Of a stretch of 64,000 nt of DNA, positions 32,301 to 44,335 are shown in pieces. The position numbers were made by a program, and so were the translations under genes. The stretch is taken from contig CM075942.1 in assembly GCA_038030265.1 (NCBI GenBank), forward strand, positions 11,366,029-11,430,028, in the 5' to 3' direction. The notes under the pieces were generated by a model. The model was given only the letters and a program-made list of their open reading frames with translations. It was not told the origin of the DNA and searched no databases. The stretch's first letter is position 1. The number at the start of each line of letters is the position of its first letter. This DNA is from Corythucha ciliata. Taxonomy: Eukaryota > Arthropoda > Insecta > Hemiptera > Tingidae.

Positions 32301-34820
32301 GGCATTAGTTTATTCAGAACCTGAGCTTTGAGGCACTGGAAATAGAAAACTGTCTTAGTAAGTGGCAGGTTTGGTGGCTCAAAAACCTGTTGCCTCTAAA
32401 ACCGCACTCATTTTTTCACATTAATCACATTTTATGCTGTATCCTCCTTTTGTTAAATTCAATCCTTTTTTTTACTTCTTCAACGCAAGAACGTATCAAA
32501 CAAAATTTTACGTTTTTCGCCTATCCATCCCCCCAAACATTACATTACTGAGCAGTGACATGCGGCCCACCCTGAATCTACAGTATTAGGAGACATGGCG
32601 GAAACTTTATTTCTCCTTCCTTCTCTAATACACATACCTACCTACAGCTTCGGATACTAAAACTCCGAAGGTAGTAAAAGTGCAGTCCTAAAAACACATC
32701 CCTTCTCCAAGCACTGCGTAGTTTGACAAACCGAATTGTGCCCCCCCATTTCACTGTTCGACCACCTTTTTCAATCCAAGGATCAATGTCAATTTATTTT
32801 TTCTGTGGATTGTAAGTTTTTTTTGTGTTTTTATCTGGCTCCAGCTAACTAGGAGGAAAGTATATTAATGTTGACGCAGTCAAAGAATGAAATTTCTTTT
32901 TTATTAGTCAAGTTCCCCCCTCCGTTATCACAACCATGGTCACCAATACTATTTCAACTCAGTTGGAATGCTTCTCAACCGCGACTTCAAGGTTGAATTT
33001 TTGTTTCTTTACGTCTAATTCGTGTTTTTACTTTGTCGGTTCAAAATTTATTAGCCCTCGCGTGATTTCCTTTAACAACAAGCCGAACTCGCGGACACAA
33101 AAGTCTCAGAATTACGTAATGAGCTAAAATTGGCTGAAGCATCGACCTCAATTTTTTAAAAAAGAAATCTATAAAGAAAAGCGTTATAGTACTCAACCTT
33201 TTACCTTTCAAAAGTTTTTATTACAGCCCCCTCTACTCACTTCATACTAGTAATAAATCATTTCCTTTCTTATGCCCCTTCACTTCACCCTTCCCCAATG
33301 TTGCACACAACAGCACTTCATTCCCACAGAAAAACACATTTGAAGGTTCCAAGAAGTGATTTTTGCCAAATATTCTCCCTTTCTCTTTTTTTTTTTTCTT
33401 CCGTTTATGGCAACAGAGGGAGGGGTGTCGTAAAATATTTTTATAATAATAATAAAAAAAAAAAACTTTGAGTCTGCAACGCCGCTCGCTGACTGGAAAA
33501 CCATTTTGCGAGTACAGGGTCATTAAAGTCCCCCGAAATAGCCGAAACTCTGGACCAAAAGAAGATGAAGGGAGGAAGAAGAGGAGAATTGAAAGAAAAA
33601 TCATAATTTTTGAGACGGAGCGAATCCTTTGTTAAGTTGAAAATAATAAAAAAGAGAGAGAGAATTAAATTCAACGCTTCAAGGCTTGGTACTGCAGCTC
33701 CTCCCCCTTCGCCCTATCAACAAACCTCACACCCTCCCAATCTTAAGAGGAATGCTTCAAATTGGAATGCCTATGAATTTCTTGTCTGTAATAAATATAT
33801 ACATTAGGGCGTTCTAGAATGTTGAGAAAGGGACAAAAAGGGTGGAAATTCGAGTGCTAAATTACAGTCCCGTCTATGTTTTCCTATAAATTAACGTTGT
33901 TTTTTTGTCTTTCCCTTTTTGACGGGCGAAATGAAAGAGAATAAGAACAAAAGAATTTTAGTTTTTGTTCTCCTTTTCATCCCTCATCCCCCATGTCTTT
34001 AAAGAGAAGAAGTGCAGGAGAAGGGATGGGTTGCTTTGCTGCATTCCTTATACTCGCATCCCGTTAGGATGCTTCTTCCAAAAGGGAGAAAAAACTATGT
34101 ATATGCCACCCTTCTTTACCATCGCCCACTAACTCTCTCTCTTTTTAATGGGGAGGCTTAAACTTAGAAAAACTCTAACAGCCACCCCTGCAGCAGCCCT
34201 TCCTACTATAACCTTGGACTCCATGCACTCACAAGAGAAACTGGCAACCCTGTGCCTTCAACGCTCGCATGGAGGTCCTTTCATTTTTTTTCTAAGATTT
34301 AATATGAACTTTATTCGGCTTTTAAGTCAACAATTATAATTGTCCAGGGAGGCCCTTGCCCCCTATACCCAATTAAGAGTTAAAAACTAAGGTAAAAGCA
34401 ATTTTTCAAAAGTTTTTTTTTCCAGGAAGCTTCTGAAGTATAAAGGATTTATGGCTGTCTTTTTTCAAGAAGGACATTGAGTGTTTGAGCCGGGTCAATG
34501 CATGGAAGTGCTTAAAATTAGTTTAAGCTTCTAACGGGAAATATCCGCGAATGACCTTTAAGGTTATGTTCTAGAATTTTTTTTATTTTTTATTTTTTTG
34601 TGGGACATCTTCACTCCAGAAAGTACACGTTCACACAGGCCACTAGTGCGCGACTGCTGGTGGCCGCCACTAAACGCGTCACAGTAGAAATAAGTTGCCT
34701 TCAATGGAAGCGTTCCCATAGAGCCACAACCGCGCGTTTGTGACAGATTCTCGCCACACATCGCATTTGTCACACGGTGGCCGCCATAGATAGAACGTAT
34801 GGTTTTCAATTTGCCCATTC
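29320..34820. other. intergenic, no gene seen
   Basis: No protein family signature on either strand. Several short open frames (60-120 codons) are composed of runs of Phe, Ser or Lys that reflect poly-T and poly-A tracts. Homopolymer runs of C or G (29830, 30880, 31210) and a short TG repeat (about 31413-31427) are present. I see no RNA gene. Confidence 0.35.
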
Positions 34821-34826
34821 AGTCGA

Positions 34827-34870
34827 CAGTAGCGTACCGTGGTAGTGGCGAGGGGGGTGGACCGCTGGAA
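34827..34870 (+). mobile_element. hAT-like left terminus (unpaired)
   Basis: CAGTAGCGTACCGTGGTAGT, followed by GGCGAGGGGGGTGG, has the CAG-start and G-tract design of the other element ends here. It lies about 550 bp before a type A array. The preceding octamer TCAGTCGA was not found again downstream, so the right end is not defined. Confidence 0.4.
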
Positions 34871-35419
34871 AGCTTAAAAATACGGAAAAATGAGGATTTT
34901 TACGTACCATATTCATGGATGTAGGTTTGTAGATATGTGAAAGGGTTTGACGGTTGGACTGCGATTTGGCTCCTTTCTATAAGAATTTCAGTTCTTCCAA
35001 CCTAGAGAATAACGTTGCGAGTGATATCAGCAAAGAGAGTTGGCTGAATATTCCATTGAGCCCCCGAGAGCGTTAGTCAGGTGGCTCAAGGTGAGAAAAT
35101 TCGCGCCTTCTTGAAGAAAATCAGCAAATCCGTACTGTATCCGCAATCAAACTAAAAAACAGCGCTATAAGCTATAATCCGTAGCAGAGAGTAAATAATT
35201 ACGCGAATGGGAAGGACAAGAAGGGGCAAGACATGGTTACAGCCATGTTGCGGAGGGTTGGGAAGGGTCACAACCCCTTAACTACGTCACGAGTCAAGGA
35301 AGGCCGTTTTATTATTTCACTATAAATCGAAGTCAATCATTTACGCACTAATATCTTAGTTAGTAATATCTTAGAGGGAAATCACTACATCGCGGATAGA
35401 GTGTGGTAAAATTTCGAAT

Positions 35420-36740
35420 TTAAATTTAAATACGCGCCTTCTGAAGGCAACTTTGTGGCTAAAATAGAGAAAAACGGCCAATTCATGGCTTTTTAATGTT
35501 CGCGGCTAGAAATGAGATGAAGCGCTTATCTATAGCTGAAAGTAAAGCAAAATTGCTAATGTGGCGCTAAAATGTAAAAAGAACAACGCTAATTTGCAGA
35601 TAATAATGAGAGCCTGGCTTAAGAGAAAGGCTAATTTTCTGCCTAAATTGAGAAAAAGTGCTAATTAACTGTTGAAAATGAAAAATTGCCAAGTCGCCAG
35701 TTGAAATTTCAGAAAACGCCAACTCGTGGCGTAGAATTGAGAAATTCGCTAATTCACGGGTTAGAAACGCTTCTACGCTTCCAGAATTATGAAAAATCGC
35801 TAACAATTGGGGAAATGTGCTCATTCCCTGATAAAAATTAAAAAGAAATCATTAATTCACGGCTAAAATTGAGAAACATTTCAATTTGCGTCAAAAATTC
35901 AAAACATGCCAATCCGCTAAAATTGAGAAAAACTTCAATTTATGGCTATAGGTGAAAAAAAACCTGCCAATGCGCCGCTAAAACTGAGAAAAATCTCTAA
36001 TCTACATATAGTGTGTGGCAATTAAAAACATTCTAACTTGTGGCAATAATTGAGAAAAACCCGCTATTTCGTGCTATCGAGGAAAATACTTGAAAAAAAC
36101 GATAATTTTCAACTCAAAGTGAGAAATGTGCTGAGTCCCTGCTACAAAAAAATGAAAAAATTACAGCTAAAATTAAAGCGAATGCAAACTGGAGGAAAAT
36201 TAAGAAAAAACTCTAATTCACAGAATAAAAACACTACAGTTTGGAAGCTTAGGCTGAAGTTGAGAAAAAGCGCAATTCTTGACTATTATGGTGGGGGGCT
36301 AGTCCACGACTGAAATTGAGAACCAAATTGTGGGAAATCGCCTATTCTTGCATGAAATTGGGAAAAATCGCTGATTTGCGAATAAAATGTTAAAAAAGCG
36401 CTAATTTGCGGTTAAATATGAGGAAAATGCAGATTTGCGGCTTTCGATATGAACGCTTTTGAGAGAAAACGTTAATTTGAGTCTTAATAATGAAGAAAAA
36501 CGCTAATTCGCAGCTTAAAAAAGAAAAAAAAAAAAAAAAACCTCGCTTATTCACATTAAAATTGAGGATAATGCCAATTAGTGGCTGAAATTGAGAAAAA
36601 TCGTTAAATAGCTAGTAAAATTAGTGGATTTTCGGGGCTAAAATGGCTGACATGTTTGTTAATTGTATATGTAGATCTGGAAATATTTCAAATTCGCGGC
36701 TAAAATAAAGAAAAACTTAAAATTGAGAAAGTGTTGATTG
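35420..36740 (-). repeat. degenerate ~30-bp repeat array, type A
   Basis: Several tens of diverged units (GCTAATTCGCGGCTAAAAT, then TGAGAAAAA) in the same orientation as at 5215-5890. Spacing is about 28-33 bp. An 87-codon open frame (36050-36313) is a reading of the array, rich in Lys, and is not a gene. It may belong to an element starting at 34827. Confidence 0.8.
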
Positions 36741-37079
36741 GAGTGGCCATTTCATGATTTTCTGCTTGGTCTAAGCCCATAACGTTATTCGCGTTCATCA
36801 GTAAAAGAAGAGATTTCATCTTCCTGGGGTTGCCCCGCCGTCAACTTGAGAGTTTTCCGCCGGTTTGAAGAAACATAGGTAGTTTTCCTCTAATACTTTT
36901 AGAATCTATTCTCTCGTTTCTTGTTTGACTCCACAACTCCCCAAGTCTTGGAGGATAACGGCCGAGTGTTGGTAGGGGGGTAGCCTTATGGGGTGGCAAA
37001 ATTGAATTAGCCCCGGGGCAAAGCAAAACGGATCTGGCTACATTCTTGAATAATACACCCATGTGTACAAATTGCAGCG

Positions 37080-37900
37080 TTTGACTTTGCAAAAACCAAT
37101 TTCAAGGATTTTTGCTCATTCATAAGTAAATTTTGCGGTTTCTTCTCGTTTCAATTCCAATTTTTTGGACACAATTTGATCGTTCAAAAACCAAATTTTT
37201 GTTAGTTTTGCTCTTACTGCTTACATGAACCATTTTTACGAACTTTCGTAGCTTTTGCTATTTATAAAATCAGTTTCGCAGTTACATTCGAAGAATTAAT
37301 TGGCGGAAGACGAACGACAGATAAACTAATGGTAAACAAACCTCCTGCGTTTCAACATCCAATTTTGCTCTTCTATAGCCAAATGTTTCAAAATTGGCAC
37401 CAAAAAAATCCAATTTCATGGATTTTTGTTGCTTCCTACCTCAATTTACGCCTTTAAGGACCACATTTCATGGGGTTTGCCCAGACTATCATCAGTTTCG
37501 CAGGTTAATTGGCTCGCCCAGAAAATTGATTTGGCTTTTTCAATTTTTTACTTCTTCCATCATTTTGGCCCTTAAAAATTACAAATACAATGTTTTGTGA
37601 ATTTTCTCGCTTTCGACACTCGTATTTCACGGATTTGGCTTATTCAAACTCTAACTTTACAGATGTTGGCTATTTCACAAACAAAATTTCTTGGGTTTGG
37701 CTCTTCCGGAACCAGTTCCGCAGTTTTGGAAATTCAAAATCTAACGTCGAAAAAACTAATTTCGTGAGCTTGGCTGTTTCAACTTCAATTTTACCTATGA
37801 TTTTCGCTTCTACCGATAAAATATCGCGGTTTTGGCTTCTTCAAACCCCAATTCAATGAATTTTTGGTATATCAAACACTACGTACTTATTTTATTTTAA
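37080..37900 (+). repeat. degenerate ~28-30-bp repeat array, type B
   Basis: Units resemble AATTTCGCGGATTTTGGCT followed by CTTCAAAAACC. They recur from about 37085 to 37895 with strong divergence. The open frames at 37394 and 37590 are array readings. A related type B array lies at 49350-49650, inside the outer element of the nested hAT pair. Confidence 0.7.
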
Positions 37901-39551
37901 CCATGGCCTTAACTGTTTTTAGAATTAGTTTCACAGATTTTTTTTTGTAGACAAATTGCGAACAGCATCAGCATTATCCCCCCCTTTTATCCACCAAGTC
38001 ATTTATCGAGATTTCTCTTTTTATATGAGAAAAGTATTAAGTCGTATCGCAGAGCCAAATATTGGCATGTATTTTTCTCACTTTTAAACATCATGCACGT
38101 AGACCCCCCCCCCCTCCAAAAATAACTAAAACTTAAACCCCTCAATAAACCGTGATTATTATGTGCATTCACATAGGTAACCATTTCATTAGATTTTAAT
38201 CGCAATGCATACATTGCGTACGTTTCGGGGCAAACACTCAATTTCGGTGAAAAGTGTTGGCTTTGATGTGAAATGCAGCAATTCCATGAAACACGAGCTA
38301 ACCAGTGCGATTCTGACCGCTAATGTTCTTCCACTTAAACCTCTCCAGAACATTTTTGAAGGCAAAGTATACAGAGAGAAAAAACCCACAAAGCAATAAA
38401 AAGGTACAGTTACTTCGTTGAAAATCTTCACCTAATTCTCCCTTCCCTCTACCCCCTTAAGAAAGCACCACCGTTCCAAAAACCAAAACGCACAGGGTCC
38501 TCTTTTTTTTTCGGGGTCACCCCCCTTCTTAACGGTTCCTCAACCCTTTATCCCTTCTTTCTAAAAAAAAAAGAAAAAAGGGTTTTAAGTGATGCTTAAG
38601 GGGGGGGGGGATTTATGTGTGTTCTCTTTAGCCTTTTTTCTTCCTTGAGGAAACCCCCTTATTTTTAGGGGGATTTAATAAAGGGATGGCATTGTAAAAA
38701 GATTGGGTAAAGAGTCAGACATGTTTCAAATGGGAGCGCGACGAAAACGTGAAAAATAATAGGGTTGATACAGAAAAGTAATATGTATATATATTATTTA
38801 GATCGCTTTCTCTAGTGTTGTTTTTAATAAACAAGTTTAATGGATTGCGTAAATAAATGTTTTCACTTTTTAGTCCGAAACTATCCTTTCAAAGTTTAGA
38901 ATGTTAGCCAAGAATGTATACCACTCTTCTGGGCGAAGCTTCAGGTGCAGTGGTGAGGCTGGAAATTTCATCCCCCTCTAAACAACTCATGAAGAGCGAG
39001 AGATAATTTTTAGGGGTTGGTTTTCTTGTTCGAAAAAGCTACCTGGATGCGTACCCGTGTACTGTTCATCCTGAATAACATTGGGTTTCTCTGCATGTAG
39101 TTCTGGAAAGGGGGGTTGAGGAGGGAAATCACGAGGAGAACCTGTGCTCTTTTGAAGGTGTACTTTGGTCTTCTAAGGAAAGAGCAAAAAAAAAACAAAA
39201 AAAAACACACATTATGCACTGTGTATGCCACGGGCTTACGTGGTTACCTACCCTTGAGATAAGTATGCGTTAAAAAAGAGGAGGGCTGGTGGTTAAATTA
39301 CCATCACCAATGGGAGAGGGGATGACCTACATTGGTTTCATTTTTATAGCACTGAATCATTTTGTAAGCAGTAAAAACTTGTTTGCTTCAATCTAAGAGA
39401 CCCAGTTTGGAAAATAAAAAAAGGGATACCCAAACGCGAATTTGTAATTAAGCAGGCGAAATCGTTTACAGGAAGGGAAAGACTAGAAGGGATGATACCT
39501 TTTCGGCCTTGGACTACTAAAATGAAAGGACCACTCTGATGAAGTATGGAG

Positions 39552-39620
39552 CTATATAATCCCGGGACTCTGCCTCGGTTACAAGCAATTTTGCTCAGCG
39601 CTCTACCGTTGAATCGGATT
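39552..39620 (-). repeat. tRNA-derived SINE-like fragment
   Basis: On the minus strand the patch reads CAACGGTAGAGCGCTGAGC, resembling a tRNA A-box region, and after about 25 bases GCAGAGTCCCGGGATT, resembling a decayed B-box region. It has no full tRNA fold. Most likely it is a SINE head or chance resemblance. Confidence 0.3.
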
Positions 39621-41919
39621 TTTTAATAAGCGATCAGGTTAATCTTCAGAATGACTCTTCAGTCTGTGTGGATACTCGAATCATGCAACCGATTGGTGTG
39701 TGGTGATGGAGAGGAGTAGGATGCATTGCTCCCAGGACACGAGGGCCCCAAGAAACGTGCCCTATCTGGCTGTTTTTCATATTGCCCGTCAGAATAGTTA
39801 ATTTAATTTCCTGGTTATTCATCTCAACCACAACAATTATTAATAGGGTAGACAGTAACTTTCTCTCCCTGAATCAAGGTCTGGACTGAACTTCCTTAAA
39901 AATTAAAGCCGTTAATTTTTATTAATTTCATAATCAACCCCCTTGGAAGCTTGGACATAGACATAGCTCTAACTGTATAATGGTAATTTATGCCCGCCTT
40001 TTCCCTCCTGAAAAACCCTCACCATCACCATCCTCACGACCAAACCCTTTTCCTGATCACTTCAAAAATAATTTAATGCCCTTAATGCGATTTACAATGA
40101 ATGGTGGGGGGGGGGCATGGGATAGTTAATGTTTCCTAAAGGAGGAAACTCTTCTAACGAAGATTTATTATGATCCTTACCTTTTTCTAGTCATGCACCT
40201 CATTTAAGGGCCACATTACATGAGATTTCTGCGATGCATGACCTTGCATTTTAAAAAACATCCCTTGTGTTCCCACCCGCTAGTAGTGTAAGTTTTTTTG
40301 TTTTGTTCCCTTGCACCTTTTCTTTAACACTACAAGGACACGATACACAATGCGTAGGGTTTTACGACTTTTCTCTTCTTTTTTTTTTACAACCCTGCCC
40401 TGTGAGTAAGGTGAATTTTTAATTCTGACCCAGAAGTACATCCCCCCGGCCTATTGGTATGAATAATTTTATTCATCCTGATAGTAAAGAGTTCAACACA
40501 TTTTAAGAATGTAACAAAATGACCTTGAAAGATGAAAAAACGTTTGAGGGTGGTTATGGATGCGAACACTGTAGTATGAAAGATGAGAATGATTTTCTAT
40601 ATAGAGTGAATGGTTGTTTTTGTCAGATGAAGAGGGTGAATTGGTGTTCAGTAGCGAAGGCTTGTGAGGGGGGGGGGCATAAAGGGTGACTGAAGGGCGG
40701 AAAGCCACCTGAACACACGTTTTTATATTTTTCGACGGGATCCTTGGAGCGAAGCTTCTTCGACAGAGGAGAGTTGGAAAGGAAAAAGTGGTGAGGCGAA
40801 GAGAAGGGCAGATGCGCACTTGGTCTCCGTGGGAAACTGCTAAGGCACTCTGTACCAAATCTAAATGTAGTGAGGGGGGGGGGGCACGAAAACCTTTTTT
40901 GCAGCCTCATCGTATCTCTTCTTCTCCCTCCCATACCCTTACCGCCCATTACTTTTAAATTTTGAATTTGTCGTTTTTTTCGACTGCCGGTTGACGGAGT
41001 GAACTAAAGGTGAAAGGGGTGCATAACCATCCTTAAGGCTTTCCTCAATTCATAAACCCTTTATCTTGGGCCTCCTGGGTGCTTGCCTTGTATCACACGT
41101 AGCCCTCTAAGCTACAGGAAACTGTCTTTTCCATCTTGAGGGCAGATAACGTCTAAATATAATAAAAGGTAAAGCGGAGGACCAAATAAGATACGGACAC
41201 AGGGGTAGATTTTTTTTTTTTTTTTTTTATGAAAATATTTTATCTTTTTCCTGTTTTCCAAGGTTTAAACAGTTTACAAGCCTTACCAAAAAAAGTTCCA
41301 GATTACCGTTTTCTCCCCCAAAAATAGCTCCAGGAAACACTAAAATGGCAGAGAACTAGAAAAATAAAAAAAGTGTTTTCGCTAGGGGTTGGTTCCCAAT
41401 TTCTTCTACCTGCTGGGGTGCAAAAGGTTGAGGGTGGAGATTTTTTTTTCTCTCTCAATCACTCTTTCTCTCTCTCTCTTGAGTGACGGGTCGTTACTTT
41501 GCTTTAGTGCCGGTTCCTTTTGACTGAGAAAGTTATGCGTATGAGGTTTGTGGAGTGGGGGTACAAATGGAAGGGCAGTGCAAAGCATTTTCAGGCGCCA
41601 CGGGCGGTCATTTAATTTTTCGCCCATCATCTAGAATGAGAGGTTACTGAAGGAAAAGATCTTTTGTTATATTTTGTGGAGGAGGGAAGCAAAGTCATTA
41701 ATAAAAGCTATCATTTCATGTGTTTAAAGATAAGAAAAAAATTACCATAACCTTATTTTCCCCCTACTGACCCCCTTTCCACGTTTTTCCTGTACGTCTT
41801 ATAAACCGATAAGTAAAAAGACTATCAAACGGGGATGAGGTGGGTGTGGTAAAAAGGTGGGATTAATTTCCCGGCGGGGCTAAATCTTCTAACCTTTTGA
41901 AGGAAGGTCTCCTACATAG

Positions 41920-41942
41920 CTCTCTCTCTCTCTCTCTCTCTC
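41920..41942. repeat. CT dinucleotide microsatellite
   Basis: About eleven perfect CT units. A weaker CT/T-rich patch lies at about 41450-41480. Confidence 0.9.
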
Positions 41943-43357
41943 CACTCCCTTCCTGTCTTCCAGCTTTTCACCCCTTTCATTTCCCATGAACCACACTTTT
42001 CTACCCTTTTTCCAGGACTCTCCGACGCACAACCATTTCGTGTAGCGCTATCATCCCTTTTTGACGACGAGATAGGGGGGGGGGGGAAGAGAGCTCCAAC
42101 ACACAGTTTAAGGGATGATAGCGGCGGTAAGACCGAGAGGAGAGTGGAAGGAGAGGTCTTGAACTATGATGGCAAAAGGGGTTGAGGGGGAGGAGAACAG
42201 GCCTTTTTCCACCTGTTGCTTTGCCAACTCTTCGTCGCATCCTCATTTGAGTTCTTCGAGGAGTTGAAAAAAAAAAAATTGAGACAACACGGTTGGATCT
42301 ATGGTTGGGCGGGGGCGGGGGTACTTGGGCCTTAAAGCACAAGAAGAAAAATAAAGGGTTATTTAAGGAATTACTTCCCCCGCTGACCCACAATCACTTA
42401 CTTCTTTTCAAGGCTTTTCCGCTAGTTTTCAGGTTCAACAGGCAGATTTTCCCTTCCACATTTTTCAATTGGCGGGGTAAACTTCTCATTCAAGTTATTA
42501 CGCGGGGGATTTCATTTTCTAATCGCTTAAAAAATCTTTAGAAAAAAATTGAGTCAAGAAAACAGGTGGGTGCCCCGCCTGAGAAAAGGAGACGAGTTGC
42601 ACAGCATCACAGGTGCTGTTGGGGTAAGAATGACGAAGGGGGTGGGGGGTGGCAGGGTGCTCTTTTGTAGAAAAAGCGGGGGTGGGTTTTCCGTGGGAAC
42701 GCCTATTGTTGTAGTTTTATAAAACTCCCTGTCTCCTTCCTCTTGTCTATCCTTATCCGCTCCCCTAATACAAAAATCTGCTCGGTGGAGATGACGTTCT
42801 CATAAGGTGAAAAACTTTTACTAAAGTTAATATACGCGAGGATTGGGGGTTGTAGGAGAGATGATGAACGAGCGGAGGGGGGGGGGAATAATATAGTGCA
42901 CCTTTCGTTCCTAGGGGTAGCTATAGGCCACCTGTCTTCGAAAGCTTCGTTAGCCCCCTCCCATGTTCTGTTGCCATCAACTGATTTTTGTTGAGTTTCA
43001 TTTTATTTAATGCGATGGCTCTTCCTCACTCATGATCCGCTCATGATGAAGCCATGCAATCATGAATTCACTAACAAACAATTTTGTGGCACAATAGTTT
43101 GTTGTCCTGAAGACATTTTTTTGTCAATTATGCTTACTAATCTCTTATACTTATTAATCATTGCATTAAATTGCCCACGAAAGAGAGCACACTTTTTTGA
43201 GAACGAATGCGTCCACTAGAATTCTGGGCCATTCTCCTGACCATCGTCTATGGCTAGAAATCTGCTAATTAGAAAAAACTATCTACATATTTTGTTCTGT
43301 GGCCCCCCAACTCTCCCGTTCGGTTGACTGATAATTGAGAAATTGGCTTTTCATCCC

Positions 43358-43753
43358 TTAAGGGGGAGTTGTACATGTGTTTCCTCGACCCCCTCCTATC
43401 TTACCTCTCCTACTCCGCGTTACGGAAATTACCGCCGTATTTCTGCACCAATCCTGGACTTCAAGGGCTCATTTAAATCTTCAGGAAATTCCGCACTCCG
43501 ATCTTGCTTTCCTAAATTAGTCGCCGAAAGAGTGTGAATTTTCAAGGTGAAAGTTTGTGTGCGCTTTACGATTATTTTAGGGATGAAATATGAAAAAGGA
43601 AGATCGTACGCTTGTGCGGAATTTCCTGAAGATTTAAATAAGCCCTTGAAGTCCACGATTGGTGCAGAAATACGGCGGTAATTTCCGTAACGCGGAGTAG
43701 GCGAGGTATGATTGGAGGGGGGTCGAGGAATCACATGTACAACTCCCCCTTAA
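43358..43753. mobile_element. intact palindromic MITE flanked by TTAA
   Basis: The element starts TTAAGGGGGAGTTGTACATG and ends in the inverted CATGTACAACTCCCCCTTAA. The arms pair over about 140 bp on each side (GGTCGAGGAA, GCGGAGTAGG, CGGTAATTTCCG, TGCAGAAATACGGCGG) around a loop of about 100 bp. TTAA at both borders is the target signature of piggyBac-type elements. A 101-codon minus-strand open frame spans the palindrome and is not a gene. A split copy lies at 17887-20345. Confidence 0.92.
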
Positions 43754-44335
43754 CCCCCATTTACCTGATATCAACCATCGCCTTACTGTTTATTTTGGTG
43801 GGTCGTTTGTGCGTCAGCTTTCGATTCTCGAAAACCTGGGACAGGAATTGCAAAATGTACCTACCGATATTTTCGCACGAAAACTTATGGGTATGGCGCC
43901 CAACTAATCGATTTACTTTGATGTCTTCGGCCGATGTACTGTGATTCGCCGAGGCCTGTGGTATAAGTTACAATGTCTGTCAGCAATAATTGTATTAGCT
44001 CATAATTATCAATGGTCGATGATATAAATAATAAAATTGCATTTTTATTTAATTTAATTGTGCGACTTGTAAAAACAAGTATAGAACAAGTCAAACTTAA
44101 CCAAAAAAAAAAGACAAACTGGGTTGACCCCAAAACACTGGAGGCTGGCACATTAATTCTGATATCACTGTCCAAGAATCCTGGACCGAATAAAACTCAT
44201 TCTCATCAACGATCATTAAAACGCGAACAAAGATATTTTACAAAAACAACTCGCCCCTGGTATTTCGTCCCGCAGAAAAAACAATAAAAACCCCCTTGAA
44301 CTTTTCCTTGAACATTTCACGTGTTTTTTTCGACT
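43754..44335. other. intergenic, no gene seen
   Basis: An AT-rich stretch with short open frames (78 codons, 43708-43944; 91-96 codons, 43885-44287) lacking any recognisable domain. Confidence 0.35.

Larger units (their letters stand above)
37900..43357. other. intergenic, no gene seen
   Basis: Apart from a weak tRNA-like patch (39552-39620) and simple repeats I see nothing. Open frames up to 130 codons exist on the minus strand (for example 42001-42393, 40493-40858), but they overlap others and lack any domain. There are many runs of 8-11 G or C residues. Confidence 0.35.

Noticed and set aside
39552..39620. A functional tRNA gene on the minus strand
   Set aside because: Only an A-box-like region and a weak B-box-like region are present. 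No acceptor, D, anticodon and T arms can be paired into a cloverleaf.
42001..42393. 130-codon minus-strand open frame
   Set aside because: Composition follows local purine/pyrimidine runs, it overlaps other frames, and no domain or splice structure supports it.
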